Both the position numbers and the translations under genes were made by a program. 5,436 bases of DNA from Elusimicrobiota bacterium (GTDB taxonomy: Bacteria; Elusimicrobiota; Elusimicrobia; UBA1565; UBA9628), in contig JACQBB010000038.1 in assembly GCA_016194625.1 (NCBI GenBank), forward strand, positions 1 to 5,436, given 5' to 3'. A model generated the notes under the pieces. The model did no database searches, was not told where the DNA came from, and was given only the letters and a program-made list of their open reading frames with translations. Positions 1 to 5,436 of the stretch are shown piece after piece; within the stretch, counting starts at the first letter, position 1, and every line of letters starts with the position of its first letter.

Positions 1-1367
1 CCGACGCGCCCGCCCGACTCGCGCACGACCACGTCCCAGTAGCCGGTCGCCGCGCCCGACAGCGAGACCGTCCCCGAGAGGTGCTGCGCGTCCGGCACCG
101 AGACTCCCGTCGCCGCGATGCTCGTCCACGGCGCCGACAGGAACTCCGCGCTCGCCAACGCCGCCGTCGGGTAGCCGTTCGTCGCCCCGCCGTACACCAG
201 CACCCGCCCGTCCGCCAGCCGCTCCGCCCCGTGGAACAGCCGCCCCGTCGTCATCGCCGGTCCAGCCGTCCAACGCCCCGCCGCGGGATCGTACAGCTCC
301 GTGGCCGCCGTCGCGCTCGGCGACGCGGAACCGCCGACCACGAGGACCTTGTCGTCCACCGCGAACGCCACGCCCTGACTGTGCGGGTCGCTCATGCTCG
401 CCGCCGTCGACCACGCGTTCGCGTACGGGTCGTAGATCTCCACCGACACCGTCCCCGAACTCGCCGTCGAACCGCCCGCCGCCAGCACCCGCCCGTCCGG
501 CAGCAGCGTCATCGTGTGCGAATACCGCGCCGTCGACATCGACGCCACGCTCGTCCACGAGCTCGACGCCGGGTCGTACACCTCCGCCGACGCCAACGTC
601 GGCCCGTTGGCCACGCCGCCCGCGATCAGGAACCGTCCGTCCTTCAGCGTCACCCCGGCCGCCGCGATGCGCGCCGTGCTCATCGACGGCCCCGCGCTCC
701 ACGTCCCCGCGCTCGGATCGTACAGAGCCGTCGCCGCCGTGTGCGTCCCGTTGGCGAACCCGCCGCCGACGGCCAGGACCTTCCCGTCCGGCCTCACGAA
801 GGTCAACGCCCCGTCCAGCGCCTGCGGCATCGACCCCGTCGCCGTCCACGACCCCGTCGCCGCGTCGTAGACCTCGGCCGACGAGATATCCACCGGACTG
901 GCGTTGTTGACGTTCTGCCGTCCGCCCGCCGCCAGCACCCGCCCGTCCGACAGCAGCGCCACCGTCGCAAGGTAGCGCGACGCCGTCATCGTCGCGGCCG
1001 CCACCCACGAGCCCGTCGCCGGGTCGTAGATGTCGGCGTTGGTCAGCGTCGTCACCCCGCCCGTGAACCCGCCCACCACCAGCACCCGCCCATCCTTCAG
1101 CACCACCGACTGGCCGTCGTTGCGCGCCGTCGCCATCGAGCCCGTCGCGGTCCAACTCGACGACCCCAACGACGGACGCTCCAGCGCCAGTGACGCGCTC
1201 GCGTCGAAGCCGGACCCGACGACGGTCATGGATGAGAGATCATCCACGGCGGCCGACGAGGGGGAGACGGAAGAAAGCGCTGGAGCCGTCGTCGCAGCAG
1301 AGGCGGGAGACAGCGCGGCCGCGGCGGACAGCAACGCCCACAAGGCGGCTCGGCGCGCACGGTTCAC
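1..1367 (-). CDS. Exported seven-bladed Kelch-repeat protein with split IPT/TIG-like domain (3' end outside window)
   Basis: The reading frame is open for 455 codons with no stop before the window edge, so the C-terminus is missing. The chosen start is GTG at 1367-1365. It gives a basic N-terminus (VNRARR), a hydrophobic stretch and an ASA-A type cleavage site near residue 24, so the product is probably exported. Residues ~70-412 contain seven Kelch/galactose-oxidase-type repeats of 47-53 residues. Each has a DGRVL-GG element (GG at 99, 148, 201, 250, 298, 345, 393), a (E/D)(I/V/L)YDP strand and a tryptophan (72, 121, 174, 223, 271, 319, 366, 414). Residues ~29-66 (LSSVSPSSAA...GSGF) and ~413-455 (ATGVSV...LSGAATGYWDVVV) resemble the first and second halves of one IPT/TIG-like domain. 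No cysteine is visible. The probable role is extracellular binding or surface recognition; no catalytic residues can be assigned. The Kelch assignment is firm, while the ligand and function are unknown. Confidence 0.85.
   Translation of the reverse strand, partial: MNRARRAALWALLSAAAALSPASAATTAPALSSVSPSSAAVDDLSSMTVVGSGFDASASLALERPSLGSSSWTATGSMATARNDGQSVVLKDGRVLVVGGFTGGVTTLTNADIYDPATGSWVAAATMTASRYLATVALLSDGRVLAAGGRQNVNNASPVDISSAEVYDAATGSWTATGSMPQALDGALTFVRPDGKVLAVGGGFANGTHTAATALYDPSAGTWSAGPSMSTARIAAAGVTLKDGRFLIAGGVANGPTLASAEVYDPASSSWTSVASMSTARYSHTMTLLPDGRVLAAGGSTASSGTVSVEIYDPYANAWSTAASMSDPHSQGVAFAVDDKVLVVGGSASPSATAATELYDPAAGRWTAGPAMTTGRLFHGAERLADGRVLVYGGATNGYPTAALASAEFLSAPWTSIAATGVSVPDAQHLSGTVSLSGAATGYWDVVVRESGGRV
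472..508 (-). repeat. Near-identical 37-bp DNA repeat, copy in Kelch blade 5
   Basis: This segment encodes the DGRVLAAGG core and its preceding residues in blade 5. It matches 922-958 at 36 of 37 positions, the single difference being at 500 versus 950. The two copies are exactly 450 bp apart, equal to three blades. The identity includes synonymous positions, which is more than the protein motif alone requires, although GC-biased codon use contributes. Confidence 0.7.
922..958 (-). repeat. Near-identical 37-bp DNA repeat, copy in Kelch blade 2
   Basis: This is the partner of the copy at 472-508 and encodes the same DGRVLAAGG core in blade 2 (residues 141-149, against 291-299 in blade 5). The flanking sequence diverges quickly on both sides. 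Confidence 0.7.
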
Positions 1368-1382
1368 GGGTGGCCCCGTTCC

Positions 1383-1412
1383 TTTATAACCCCCGTGCGG
1401 GGCGGCGCGCAA
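1383..1412 (-). promoter_or_regulatory. Candidate promoter for the Kelch gene
   Basis: On the minus strand a TTGCGC hexamer (1407-1412) is followed 18 bp later by TATAAA (1383-1388), 15 bp upstream of the GTG start. An AAGGA at about 1380-1384 overlaps the -10 box and sits 12 nt from the GTG, so it could act as a ribosome site only if transcription starts further upstream. The match is by eye and the -35 is weak. The gap of 71 bp to the peptidase stop also allows read-through from that gene. Confidence 0.35.
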
Positions 1413-1438
1413 GACCTATTTTGGTCGGTTCGAGAAGG

Positions 1439-3718
1439 TCAGGAAGACGCGGCGCCGCGCACGACGCGCGCCGGCAGGGAGAAGTCCGCCAGCGCGGCGC
1501 GGACCTTGGCCTCGGTGTCGGCCGGGGCGGAATCCTCGACGAAGACCACGATCTCGGTCGCGTCGAGGCCGAAGGCGGCCAGGCCCGGGATCTTCTCCAG
1601 GCGCGCGGCGAGCTCGTCCTCGGTCGGCGCCGCGGAGGCCGACGCCTGCGGCGGCGTCCCGCGGACCTCGTCCATGAAGGCCTGCTCGCTGGGCTCGCGG
1701 CCCAGGAAGGCGCGCAGGGAGTCCATCTCGGGGCGCTCGGAGCCCACTTCCAGGATCTCCTTGCGGTAGCGCGCGCCGACCTCGGGGGAGACGACGCCGG
1801 CGGCCTTGAACAGCGTGAAGATGTCCTGCGCGAACACCTTCGACCACAGGTAGGCGTAGTAGCCGGAGCCGTAACCGCCCATCAGATGGTCGAAGCTGGA
1901 GACGAAGTGGGTCGCGGGCGTCGTGGCGACGCCGGTGATCTCGGCGATGATGCGGTCGAACACCGCCGACGGGTCGGCCGGAGTGGTCGAGTGGAGGATC
2001 AGGTCGCCGAGCGCGTAGGCGGTCTGGCCGGCGTAGGAGGCGCCCTCCATGAACGAGCGCGACGCGAGCATCTTCTCGAACAGCTCCTGCGGCAGCTTCG
2101 CGCCGGTCTCCCAGTGGCCGGACAGCTCGTCGAGCACGCCGCGGTCCCAGATGAAGTTCTCCAGCATCTGCGACGGGGCCTCGACGAAGTCCAGCGCGAC
2201 CGAGGAGCCGGAGAACGAGGAGTAGCGCGCGGTCGTCAGCGTCTGGTGCATCAGGTGGCCGAACTCGTGGAAGAAGGTCTCCACGTCGCCGTGGCTGAGC
2301 AGGGACGGCCGGCCGGGCGCGGCCTTGGGGAAGTCGGCGACCATCGCCGAGACCGGCTCCTCGTAGGTCCCGTCGGGGCGCGCGCGCCCGGAGACGAGCG
2401 GGTACGCGGCCGGGTGGCCGTGCTTGCCCTCGCGCGGCGTCAGGTCCAGGTAGAAGTGGCCGATGCGGCGGCCCGTCTTCGTATCGGAGATCTCGAACAG
2501 GCGCACGCCCTCGGCCCACTTGGGTCCGCCCTCGATCTCCCGGAAGGTCACGCCGAGAACCTTCTGGTACACGCTCATCGTGCCCTCGACGACGCGGTCC
2601 ACGGGGAAGTACTGCTTGACCTGCTGGGCGTCCAGCGCGTAGCGCTCCTCGCGCAGCTTGCGCGCGTAGAACATCCGGTCCCAGGCGTTCAGCTCGGTCG
2701 CCGACGGGTCCAGGCGGCGCTTCATCTCCAGCACCTCGGCGGTGTCGCGCCGCGCGCGCTCCATCACCGCGTCCTTCACGCGGTTCAGGAACTCGAGCAC
2801 GCGCTCCGGCGTGCCGGCCATGCGGTCCTTCAGCGCCATCGTCGGGTAGTCCTTGTAGCCGAGCAGGCGCGCGGTCTCGCCGCGCAGCTGCAGGGCCTCG
2901 CGCAGGACCTCGACGTTGCGCTCGCCGCCGCGGTTGTCGAACTTGGTCAGGTACGCCTGGCGGTGCTCGGAGCTCTCCGCGTAGCGCATGTACGCCATCA
3001 GGCTGGGCTCGTCCACCGGGACCTTGTAGCGGCCCTGCTCGTCGCGCTCCAGCGTGGCGACGAAGTCGGCGGGCAGGCCCTTCACGCCGTCCTCGCCCAC
3101 GACCAGCTCGTCCTTGCGCTCGTCGATGTTGCGGCCGAACTCGGCCGCCAGGTCGCCCAGGCGCTCCTGGACCGCCTTCAGGCGCTCGCGCTGCTCCAGC
3201 GGCAGGCTGAAGCCGTTCTCGCGGAAGCCCTTCACCGTCGTGTCCATCAGCTTGCGGTCGGCGGGGTCGAGCGTCTCGTTCTTGGCGGCGGCGGCCTCGA
3301 ACACGCGGTACAGGTCCTCGCGGTGGGACAGCGCCACCGAGTCGGCGCCGACGCGCTTCTCGAGCTCGTGCGCGGCGGCGCGCACCGCGGGGTCGGGGGA
3401 CACGGACGACAGGAACAGCATCGGCACGATCTCGCGCGCCCAGACCGCGGTCGCCTCCTCGAACGGCTTGACCGTGTTGGCGAAGGTCGCGGCCTGCGGC
3501 GCCGTGGCGACGATGCGCGCCAGCTCCGAGTTCAGGCTCGCGGTGACCGCCGCGTAGCGCTCGCCGATCTGCGCGGGGGTGAAGTCGAAGCGGACGCTCG
3601 GCGCGACCGGGGCGGGCAGGCCGCGGGACGCGGCGCCCGGCAGGGAGACGACCTGGGCGGAGGAGACGACGGGCAGGAAAAGGGCGACGGACAGCGCGAG
3701 GGGGAGCATCCGTTTCAT
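1439..3718 (-). CDS. Exported M3-family zinc oligopeptidase (thimet oligopeptidase/Dcp-like) with C-terminal extension
   Basis: The product is 759 residues, longer than the roughly 680-700 usual for M3 peptidases. Residues 1-21 form a signal peptide (basic MKRM, hydrophobic core, VVSSA|Q), so the enzyme is predicted to act in the periplasm or outside the cell. The M3 catalytic core is complete. It has HEFGH at 484-488 (two zinc histidines and the catalytic Glu485), the third zinc ligand Glu513 in FVEAPSQMLENF, and a substrate-binding loop HLMGGYGSGYYAYLW at 611-625. In that loop His611, Tyr616, Tyr620 and Tyr623 correspond to the conserved His/Tyr set of thimet oligopeptidase. Family members cleave short peptides inside a deep channel. 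Residues ~690-759 form an additional small alpha/beta module after a Pro/Ala/Ser-rich linker. The protein contains no cysteine. The start is supported by the signal peptide, although no Shine-Dalgarno sequence precedes it. The desaturase lies 73 bp upstream on the same strand, so cotranscription is possible. The family is certain; the exact subfamily and substrate are not. Confidence 0.95.
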   Translation of the reverse strand: MKRMLPLALSVALFLPVVSSAQVVSLPGAASRGLPAPVAPSVRFDFTPAQIGERYAAVTASLNSELARIVATAPQAATFANTVKPFEEATAVWAREIVPMLFLSSVSPDPAVRAAAHELEKRVGADSVALSHREDLYRVFEAAAAKNETLDPADRKLMDTTVKGFRENGFSLPLEQRERLKAVQERLGDLAAEFGRNIDERKDELVVGEDGVKGLPADFVATLERDEQGRYKVPVDEPSLMAYMRYAESSEHRQAYLTKFDNRGGERNVEVLREALQLRGETARLLGYKDYPTMALKDRMAGTPERVLEFLNRVKDAVMERARRDTAEVLEMKRRLDPSATELNAWDRMFYARKLREERYALDAQQVKQYFPVDRVVEGTMSVYQKVLGVTFREIEGGPKWAEGVRLFEISDTKTGRRIGHFYLDLTPREGKHGHPAAYPLVSGRARPDGTYEEPVSAMVADFPKAAPGRPSLLSHGDVETFFHEFGHLMHQTLTTARYSSFSGSSVALDFVEAPSQMLENFIWDRGVLDELSGHWETGAKLPQELFEKMLASRSFMEGASYAGQTAYALGDLILHSTTPADPSAVFDRIIAEITGVATTPATHFVSSFDHLMGGYGSGYYAYLWSKVFAQDIFTLFKAAGVVSPEVGARYRKEILEVGSERPEMDSLRAFLGREPSEQAFMDEVRGTPPQASASAAPTEDELAARLEKIPGLAAFGLDATEIVVFVEDSAPADTEAKVRAALADFSLPARVVRGAASS
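1442..1630 (-). other. C-terminal alpha/beta module of the M3 peptidase
   Basis: Residues ~697-759 lie beyond the normal end of the M3 fold (about FMDEVRG, 681-687). They follow a low-complexity linker (TPPQASASAAP). The segment reads as a helix (EDELAARLEKIPG), a strand (EIVVFVED), a helix (DTEAKVRAALADF) and a strand (PARVVRG). This resembles the IPG-x-G...I-V-VE...PVRVV pattern seen in small domains attached to some bacterial proteases. That resemblance is pattern recognition, not a search result. There are no Cys or clustered His residues, so a metal-binding role is unlikely. Confidence 0.55.
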
Positions 3719-3727
3719 ATTGAGGAG

Positions 3728-3733
3728 AGTCTA
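3728..3733 (-). promoter_or_regulatory. Candidate -10 element of the M3 peptidase gene
   Basis: TAGACT on the minus strand ends 9 nt before the ATG at 3718. The leader between them (CTCCTCAAT) has no anti-16S complementarity; the purine-rich GAGGAG lies on the opposite strand. No recognisable -35 hexamer occurs at 16-19 bp. If used, the transcript would start within a few bases of the ATG. Confidence 0.3.
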
Positions 3734-3791
3734 CGGATGCGGGAGCCCGGGCAGATGAGTCCAAGGACCCGGACGGACGCGGGCGACGGGC

Positions 3792-4967
3792 CTACGGGTG
3801 GCTGGGCCTCGGCTGGGGGAGGCGGTTCATCGCGCGCAGCGTCGCGCGCCAGCGGACCATCGCCTCCTCGTATTCGGCCCGGCAGACGGCGACCTTCGCC
3901 GCCCAGACGCGGCGGTGGTCGGCGGCCCACTCGCGGCGGCGCCGCCGGTACTCGGCCTTGGCCAGCAGGTAGCGCTCGTGCGCCTCCTGAAGGCGCGTGG
4001 AGCCGATCTCCAGGCGCGCCTCGACCTTCCGCCACATGCGCTCGGGCGCGCCGATCGCCGCCAGCCGCGCGGCGACCGCCTCCTTCTCGACCTGGAGGCG
4101 CGCCTTCACGATCAGCGGCTCGGGCACGCGCTTGAGCTTCCAGGCCTGGCCGGTCCACTTCAGGAGGTTGATGAACCACTTCGTCGAGTCGAACTGCCAC
4201 CACTTGATGCCGTTGCGGTAGTCGGCCTGGAACTTGTGGTGGAAGTTGTGGTAGCCCTCGCCGAAGGTGAGGGGGGCCAGCCACCAGGAGTCGCGGGCGG
4301 TGCCGGTCAGGTCGTAGGGGCGCGTGCCGAACATGTGCGCCAGCGAGTTGATGAAGAAGGTCGTGTGATGGACCAGCACGCAGCGCAGCACGCCGCCGAA
4401 GATCAGCCCTCCCAGCGGGCGACCGCCGGCCAGGCCGATCAAGGTGGGGAGCAGGAAGGTGAAGCCGACGACCAGCGGGATGTAATACCGGTGCTGCCAC
4501 ACGACCAGCGGGTCCTTGAGCAGGTCGGGGGCGTTCTCGAAGCGGCGGTTCCGGTCGCGCGTGTCCTTGAAGAAGATCCAGCCCATGTGCGCGTAGAAGC
4601 CGCCCTTGGTGATGTCGTACGGGTCGCCGTCGCGGTCCACGTAGCGGTGGTGGTAGCGGTGGTCGCTGCCCCAGTTCAGGACGGAGTTCTCGACCGAGGC
4701 GGCCCCGAAGACGAGGAAGAAGAGCTGGACGGGCTTCGAGCACTCGAACGAGCGGTGGGAGTAGTAGCGGTGGTAGCCGGCCGTCACGCTCACGCTGGTC
4801 AGGACGAACATCACGGCGAAATTCGCGGTCTCCAGCCAGGTCACGCCGTGCCGCCAGCCGTACCAGACCGTGCCCACGACGGCGACGAGGGGGGTGAGGG
4901 TGAGGAACGAGGCGTTGACCCAGTCGATCGGGCGCTCCGTCTGCTGCCGCGGGCGGTATTCGTTCAT
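3792..4967 (-). CDS. Membrane fatty-acid desaturase, acyl-CoA delta-9 (SCD/Ole1) type, with charged C-terminal tail
   Basis: The 391-residue integral membrane di-iron desaturase introduces a cis double bond into acyl chains at the cytoplasmic membrane. All three histidine boxes are present: HRYYSH (66-71), HRYHH (103-107) and HNFHH (240-244). Supporting residues are also visible, namely NWGSDH before box 2, DPYD-x(7)-YAHMGW with His127, and NSLAHMFG with His211. Hydrophobic segments at ~20-38, 46-63, 78-98, 162-180 and 184-206 fit the family topology. The fold normally ends soon after the third box region. Here residues ~286-391 form a highly charged Arg/Glu/Ala-rich helical tail ending in PQPRPSHP. 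The ATG at 4967 was preferred over an upstream in-frame ATG at 5147. The extra 60 residues are Arg-rich, not membrane-like, and would overlap the divergent gene. The acyl carrier (CoA, ACP or lipid) and regiospecificity cannot be read from the sequence. Confidence 0.95.
   Translation of the reverse strand: MNEYRPRQQTERPIDWVNASFLTLTPLVAVVGTVWYGWRHGVTWLETANFAVMFVLTSVSVTAGYHRYYSHRSFECSKPVQLFFLVFGAASVENSVLNWGSDHRYHHRYVDRDGDPYDITKGGFYAHMGWIFFKDTRDRNRRFENAPDLLKDPLVVWQHRYYIPLVVGFTFLLPTLIGLAGGRPLGGLIFGGVLRCVLVHHTTFFINSLAHMFGTRPYDLTGTARDSWWLAPLTFGEGYHNFHHKFQADYRNGIKWWQFDSTKWFINLLKWTGQAWKLKRVPEPLIVKARLQVEKEAVAARLAAIGAPERMWRKVEARLEIGSTRLQEAHERYLLAKAEYRRRRREWAADHRRVWAAKVAVCRAEYEEAMVRWRATLRAMNRLPQPRPSHP
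3795..4112 (-). other. Charged helical/coiled-coil-like C-terminal tail of the desaturase
   Basis: Residues ~286-391 are rich in Arg, Glu, Ala, Leu and Trp and almost free of Gly and Pro until the final PQPRPSHP. Stretches such as EKEAVAARLAAIG and LQEAHERYLLAKAEYRRRRR show heptad-like spacing of Leu/Ala/Val, which suggests one or more long helices on the cytoplasmic side. No known domain is recognised. A role in oligomerisation or in docking a partner such as an electron donor is only a guess. Confidence 0.55.
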
Positions 4968-4973
4968 GCTCCC

Positions 4974-5003
4974 AGTGTAACGGTTTGCGCGCGCGCGCCG
5001 CAA
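4974..5003 (-). promoter_or_regulatory. Candidate promoter of the desaturase gene (leaderless)
   Basis: On the minus strand TTGCGG (4998-5003) is followed after 18 bp by TACACT (4974-4979). The hexamer ends 6 nt before the ATG at 4967, placing the predicted transcription start at or next to the A of ATG. The only purine-rich sequence, GGGAG, is one base from the ATG, too close for normal Shine-Dalgarno use. The spacer contains the (GC)6 tract. Confidence 0.4.
4987..4998. repeat. (GC)6 alternating purine-pyrimidine tract in the divergent promoter region
   Basis: Twelve bases of strictly alternating G and C are self-complementary and of the type that favours Z-DNA under negative supercoiling. 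The tract lies between the proposed -35 and -10 of the desaturase promoter and 20-31 bp upstream of the proposed -10 of the plus-strand gene. In such GC-rich DNA it may be chance. Confidence 0.6.
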
Positions 5004-5017
5004 CACCTCGGAATTGG

Positions 5018-5023
5018 TATCCT
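5018..5023 (+). promoter_or_regulatory. Candidate -10 element of the AI-2E/PerM-family gene (leaderless)
   Basis: TATCCT ends 7 nt before the ATG at 5031, with TACGCCG between them and no Shine-Dalgarno sequence. The predicted transcription start is at or beside the ATG. No TTG-type -35 is seen at 16-19 bp spacing. Confidence 0.35.
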
Positions 5024-5030
5024 TACGCCG

Positions 5031-5436
5031 ATGTTCGGCTCGCTCCCGATGTCCCGCTGGGCGTCCTACCTGGTCGTCGCCGCCGCGCTGTACGCGGTCT
5101 CGCGCGCCGGCCTCGGCCACGCGCTGATCGCCGGCCTGTTCGCGCACATGATGCTCGACCAGGTGGATTCCCTGCTGCGCGAGCGCGGTCTCTCGCGCCC
5201 GGTCGCGCGCTGGTGCTCGGTGGCCGCGTTCGCCGTCGTCGCGGCGCTGCTCGCGCTCGTCTTCGTCTCGTTCGTGCGCATCGGGCTCTCCCGCCTGCCG
5301 CTGCTGCTCGACCGCCTGCTGCCGCGCATGGACGCGCTGGCCGCGCGCTTCGGCGTCGCGCTCCCGTTCGACAACGTCGCGGAGCTCGGCCCGCTGATCC
5401 TGGAGACGGTCCGCGAGAACGCGCGCTCGGTCACCA
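5031..5436 (+). CDS. Probable AI-2E/PerM-family membrane transporter, N-terminal part (3' end outside window)
   Basis: The frame is open from ATG 5031 for 135 codons to the window edge. Members of the family are about 350 residues, so roughly the first 40% is present. Two hydrophobic segments (~11-23 and 27-42) are followed by a charged segment (DQVDSLLRERGLSRPVARW). A strong membrane helix (~62-84) follows. Next comes an amphipathic stretch (LSRLPLLLDRLLPRMDALAARFG, 87-108) and LPFDNVAELGPLILE. This order of two helices, a basic hinge, a third helix and then a 'LP-x-LL-x-RL' helix and a short 'LPF' motif fits the PerM/AI-2E exporter family. The family includes transporters of varied or unknown substrates, so a quorum-sensing role should not be assumed. 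It is transcribed divergently from the desaturase across 63 bp. A second ATG at 5049 is possible, but the TATCCT spacing favours 5031. An unrelated polytopic membrane protein cannot be excluded. Confidence 0.6.
   Translation, partial: MFGSLPMSRWASYLVVAAALYAVSRAGLGHALIAGLFAHMMLDQVDSLLRERGLSRPVARWCSVAAFAVVAALLALVFVSFVRIGLSRLPLLLDRLLPRMDALAARFGVALPFDNVAELGPLILETVRENARSVT

Larger units (their letters stand above)
132..1160 (-). repeat. Seven tandem Kelch blades within the protein
   Basis: Seven degenerate protein repeats of about 48 residues run through residues ~70-412. Approximate blade limits are 71-119, 120-172, 173-221, 222-269, 270-317, 318-364 and 365-412. Each blade has the pattern W-x(5)-M-x(2)-(A/G)R, then DGRVLVVGG-like, then a variable loop, then AE(V/I/L)YDP. 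There are seven double-glycine motifs but eight tryptophan positions, the last (W414) lying just after the seventh blade. Blade 2 is the longest because of an Asn-rich loop (QNVNNASPVD). Blade 3 lacks the usual AR after the methionine, and blade 6 has DPH there instead. Confidence 0.85.

Noticed and set aside
81..1193. 370-codon open frame on the plus strand
   Set aside because: It is antisense to the Kelch gene and its translation is an Arg/His/Val-rich low-complexity sequence, typical of GC-rich codon shadows. The opposite strand shows clear Kelch repeats.
1391..1428. Two short inverted repeats after the peptidase stop (GACC-AAAATA-GGTC and CCCCG-CA-CGGGG) as a terminator
   Set aside because: The stems are four to five base pairs, there is no T-tract, and one overlaps the candidate Kelch promoter spacer.
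1442..1630. Heavy-metal-associated (HMA) domain at the peptidase C-terminus
   Set aside because: The strand/helix order is vaguely similar, but the CxxC metal-binding motif is absent and the protein contains no cysteine.
1416..3764. 782-codon alternative frame on the minus strand
   Set aside because: It overlaps the M3 peptidase in another frame and gives Arg/Pro-rich sequence. The HEFGH frame is clearly the real one.
3757..3770. Small hairpin (GGGTC-CTTG-GACTC on the minus strand) between desaturase and peptidase as a terminator
   Set aside because: The stem is only five base pairs including one wobble and is not followed by a T-tract.
1190..4135. 981-codon open frame on the plus strand
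   Set aside because: It runs antisense across the peptidase and into the desaturase and past a gene boundary. Its translation is Arg/Ala/Gly/Leu-rich with no family features. Lack of stops is expected in such GC-rich DNA.
4968..5147. 60-residue N-terminal extension of the desaturase from an upstream ATG
   Set aside because: The extension is Arg/Gly/Ala-rich and unlike desaturase N-termini. It would overlap the divergent gene. ATG 4967 has a well-placed -10-like element.
5066..5434. Open frame on the minus strand opposite the AI-2E-type gene
   Set aside because: Its translation is Ser/Arg/Ala/Thr-rich with no membrane or domain features, whereas the plus strand encodes coherent membrane helices in family order.
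5031..5436. Quorum-sensing autoinducer-2 export function
   Set aside because: The family name is historical and members have diverse substrates; nothing in this window (no luxS-like or signal-synthesis gene) supports that role.

Overview
The window is a compact, very GC-rich bacterial chromosomal segment with short intergenic gaps (71, 73 and 63 bp). It holds four protein genes, two of them cut by the window edges or read to the edge. I see no mobile elements, tRNA or rRNA genes, or CRISPR arrays. Two gene products carry signal peptides, and the codon bias is strongly toward G/C in third positions. The Kelch/IPT-like protein and the periplasmic-type M3 peptidase suggest a Gram-negative-type environmental bacterium. 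High-GC Elusimicrobiota or a myxobacteria-like lineage are possible, but the sequence alone does not settle this.

Layout from left to right. Positions 1-1367 (minus) encode an exported Kelch beta-propeller protein whose 3' end lies outside the window. Its seven blades sit between two halves of what looks like a single IPT/TIG-like immunoglobulin-fold domain. Positions 1439-3718 (minus) encode an exported M3-family zinc oligopeptidase (thimet oligopeptidase/Dcp type) with a complete active site and an extra small alpha/beta module at its C-terminus. Positions 3792-4967 (minus) encode a membrane fatty-acid desaturase (acyl-CoA delta-9 type) with all three histidine boxes and an unusual ~105-residue charged helical tail. 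A 63-bp divergent promoter region follows. Positions 5031-5436 (plus) hold the N-terminal part of a probable AI-2E/PerM-family membrane protein.

The four genes do not form an obvious pathway. The desaturase adjusts membrane lipid unsaturation, the peptidase probably degrades peptides outside the cytoplasm, and the Kelch protein is probably a secreted or surface recognition module. A recurring feature is that three start codons lack a usable Shine-Dalgarno sequence and instead have a TAnnnT (-10-like) hexamer 6-9 bp upstream, which suggests leaderless or near-leaderless transcripts. I found no convincing new multi-gene system. The most unusual items are the domain architectures of the first three proteins.
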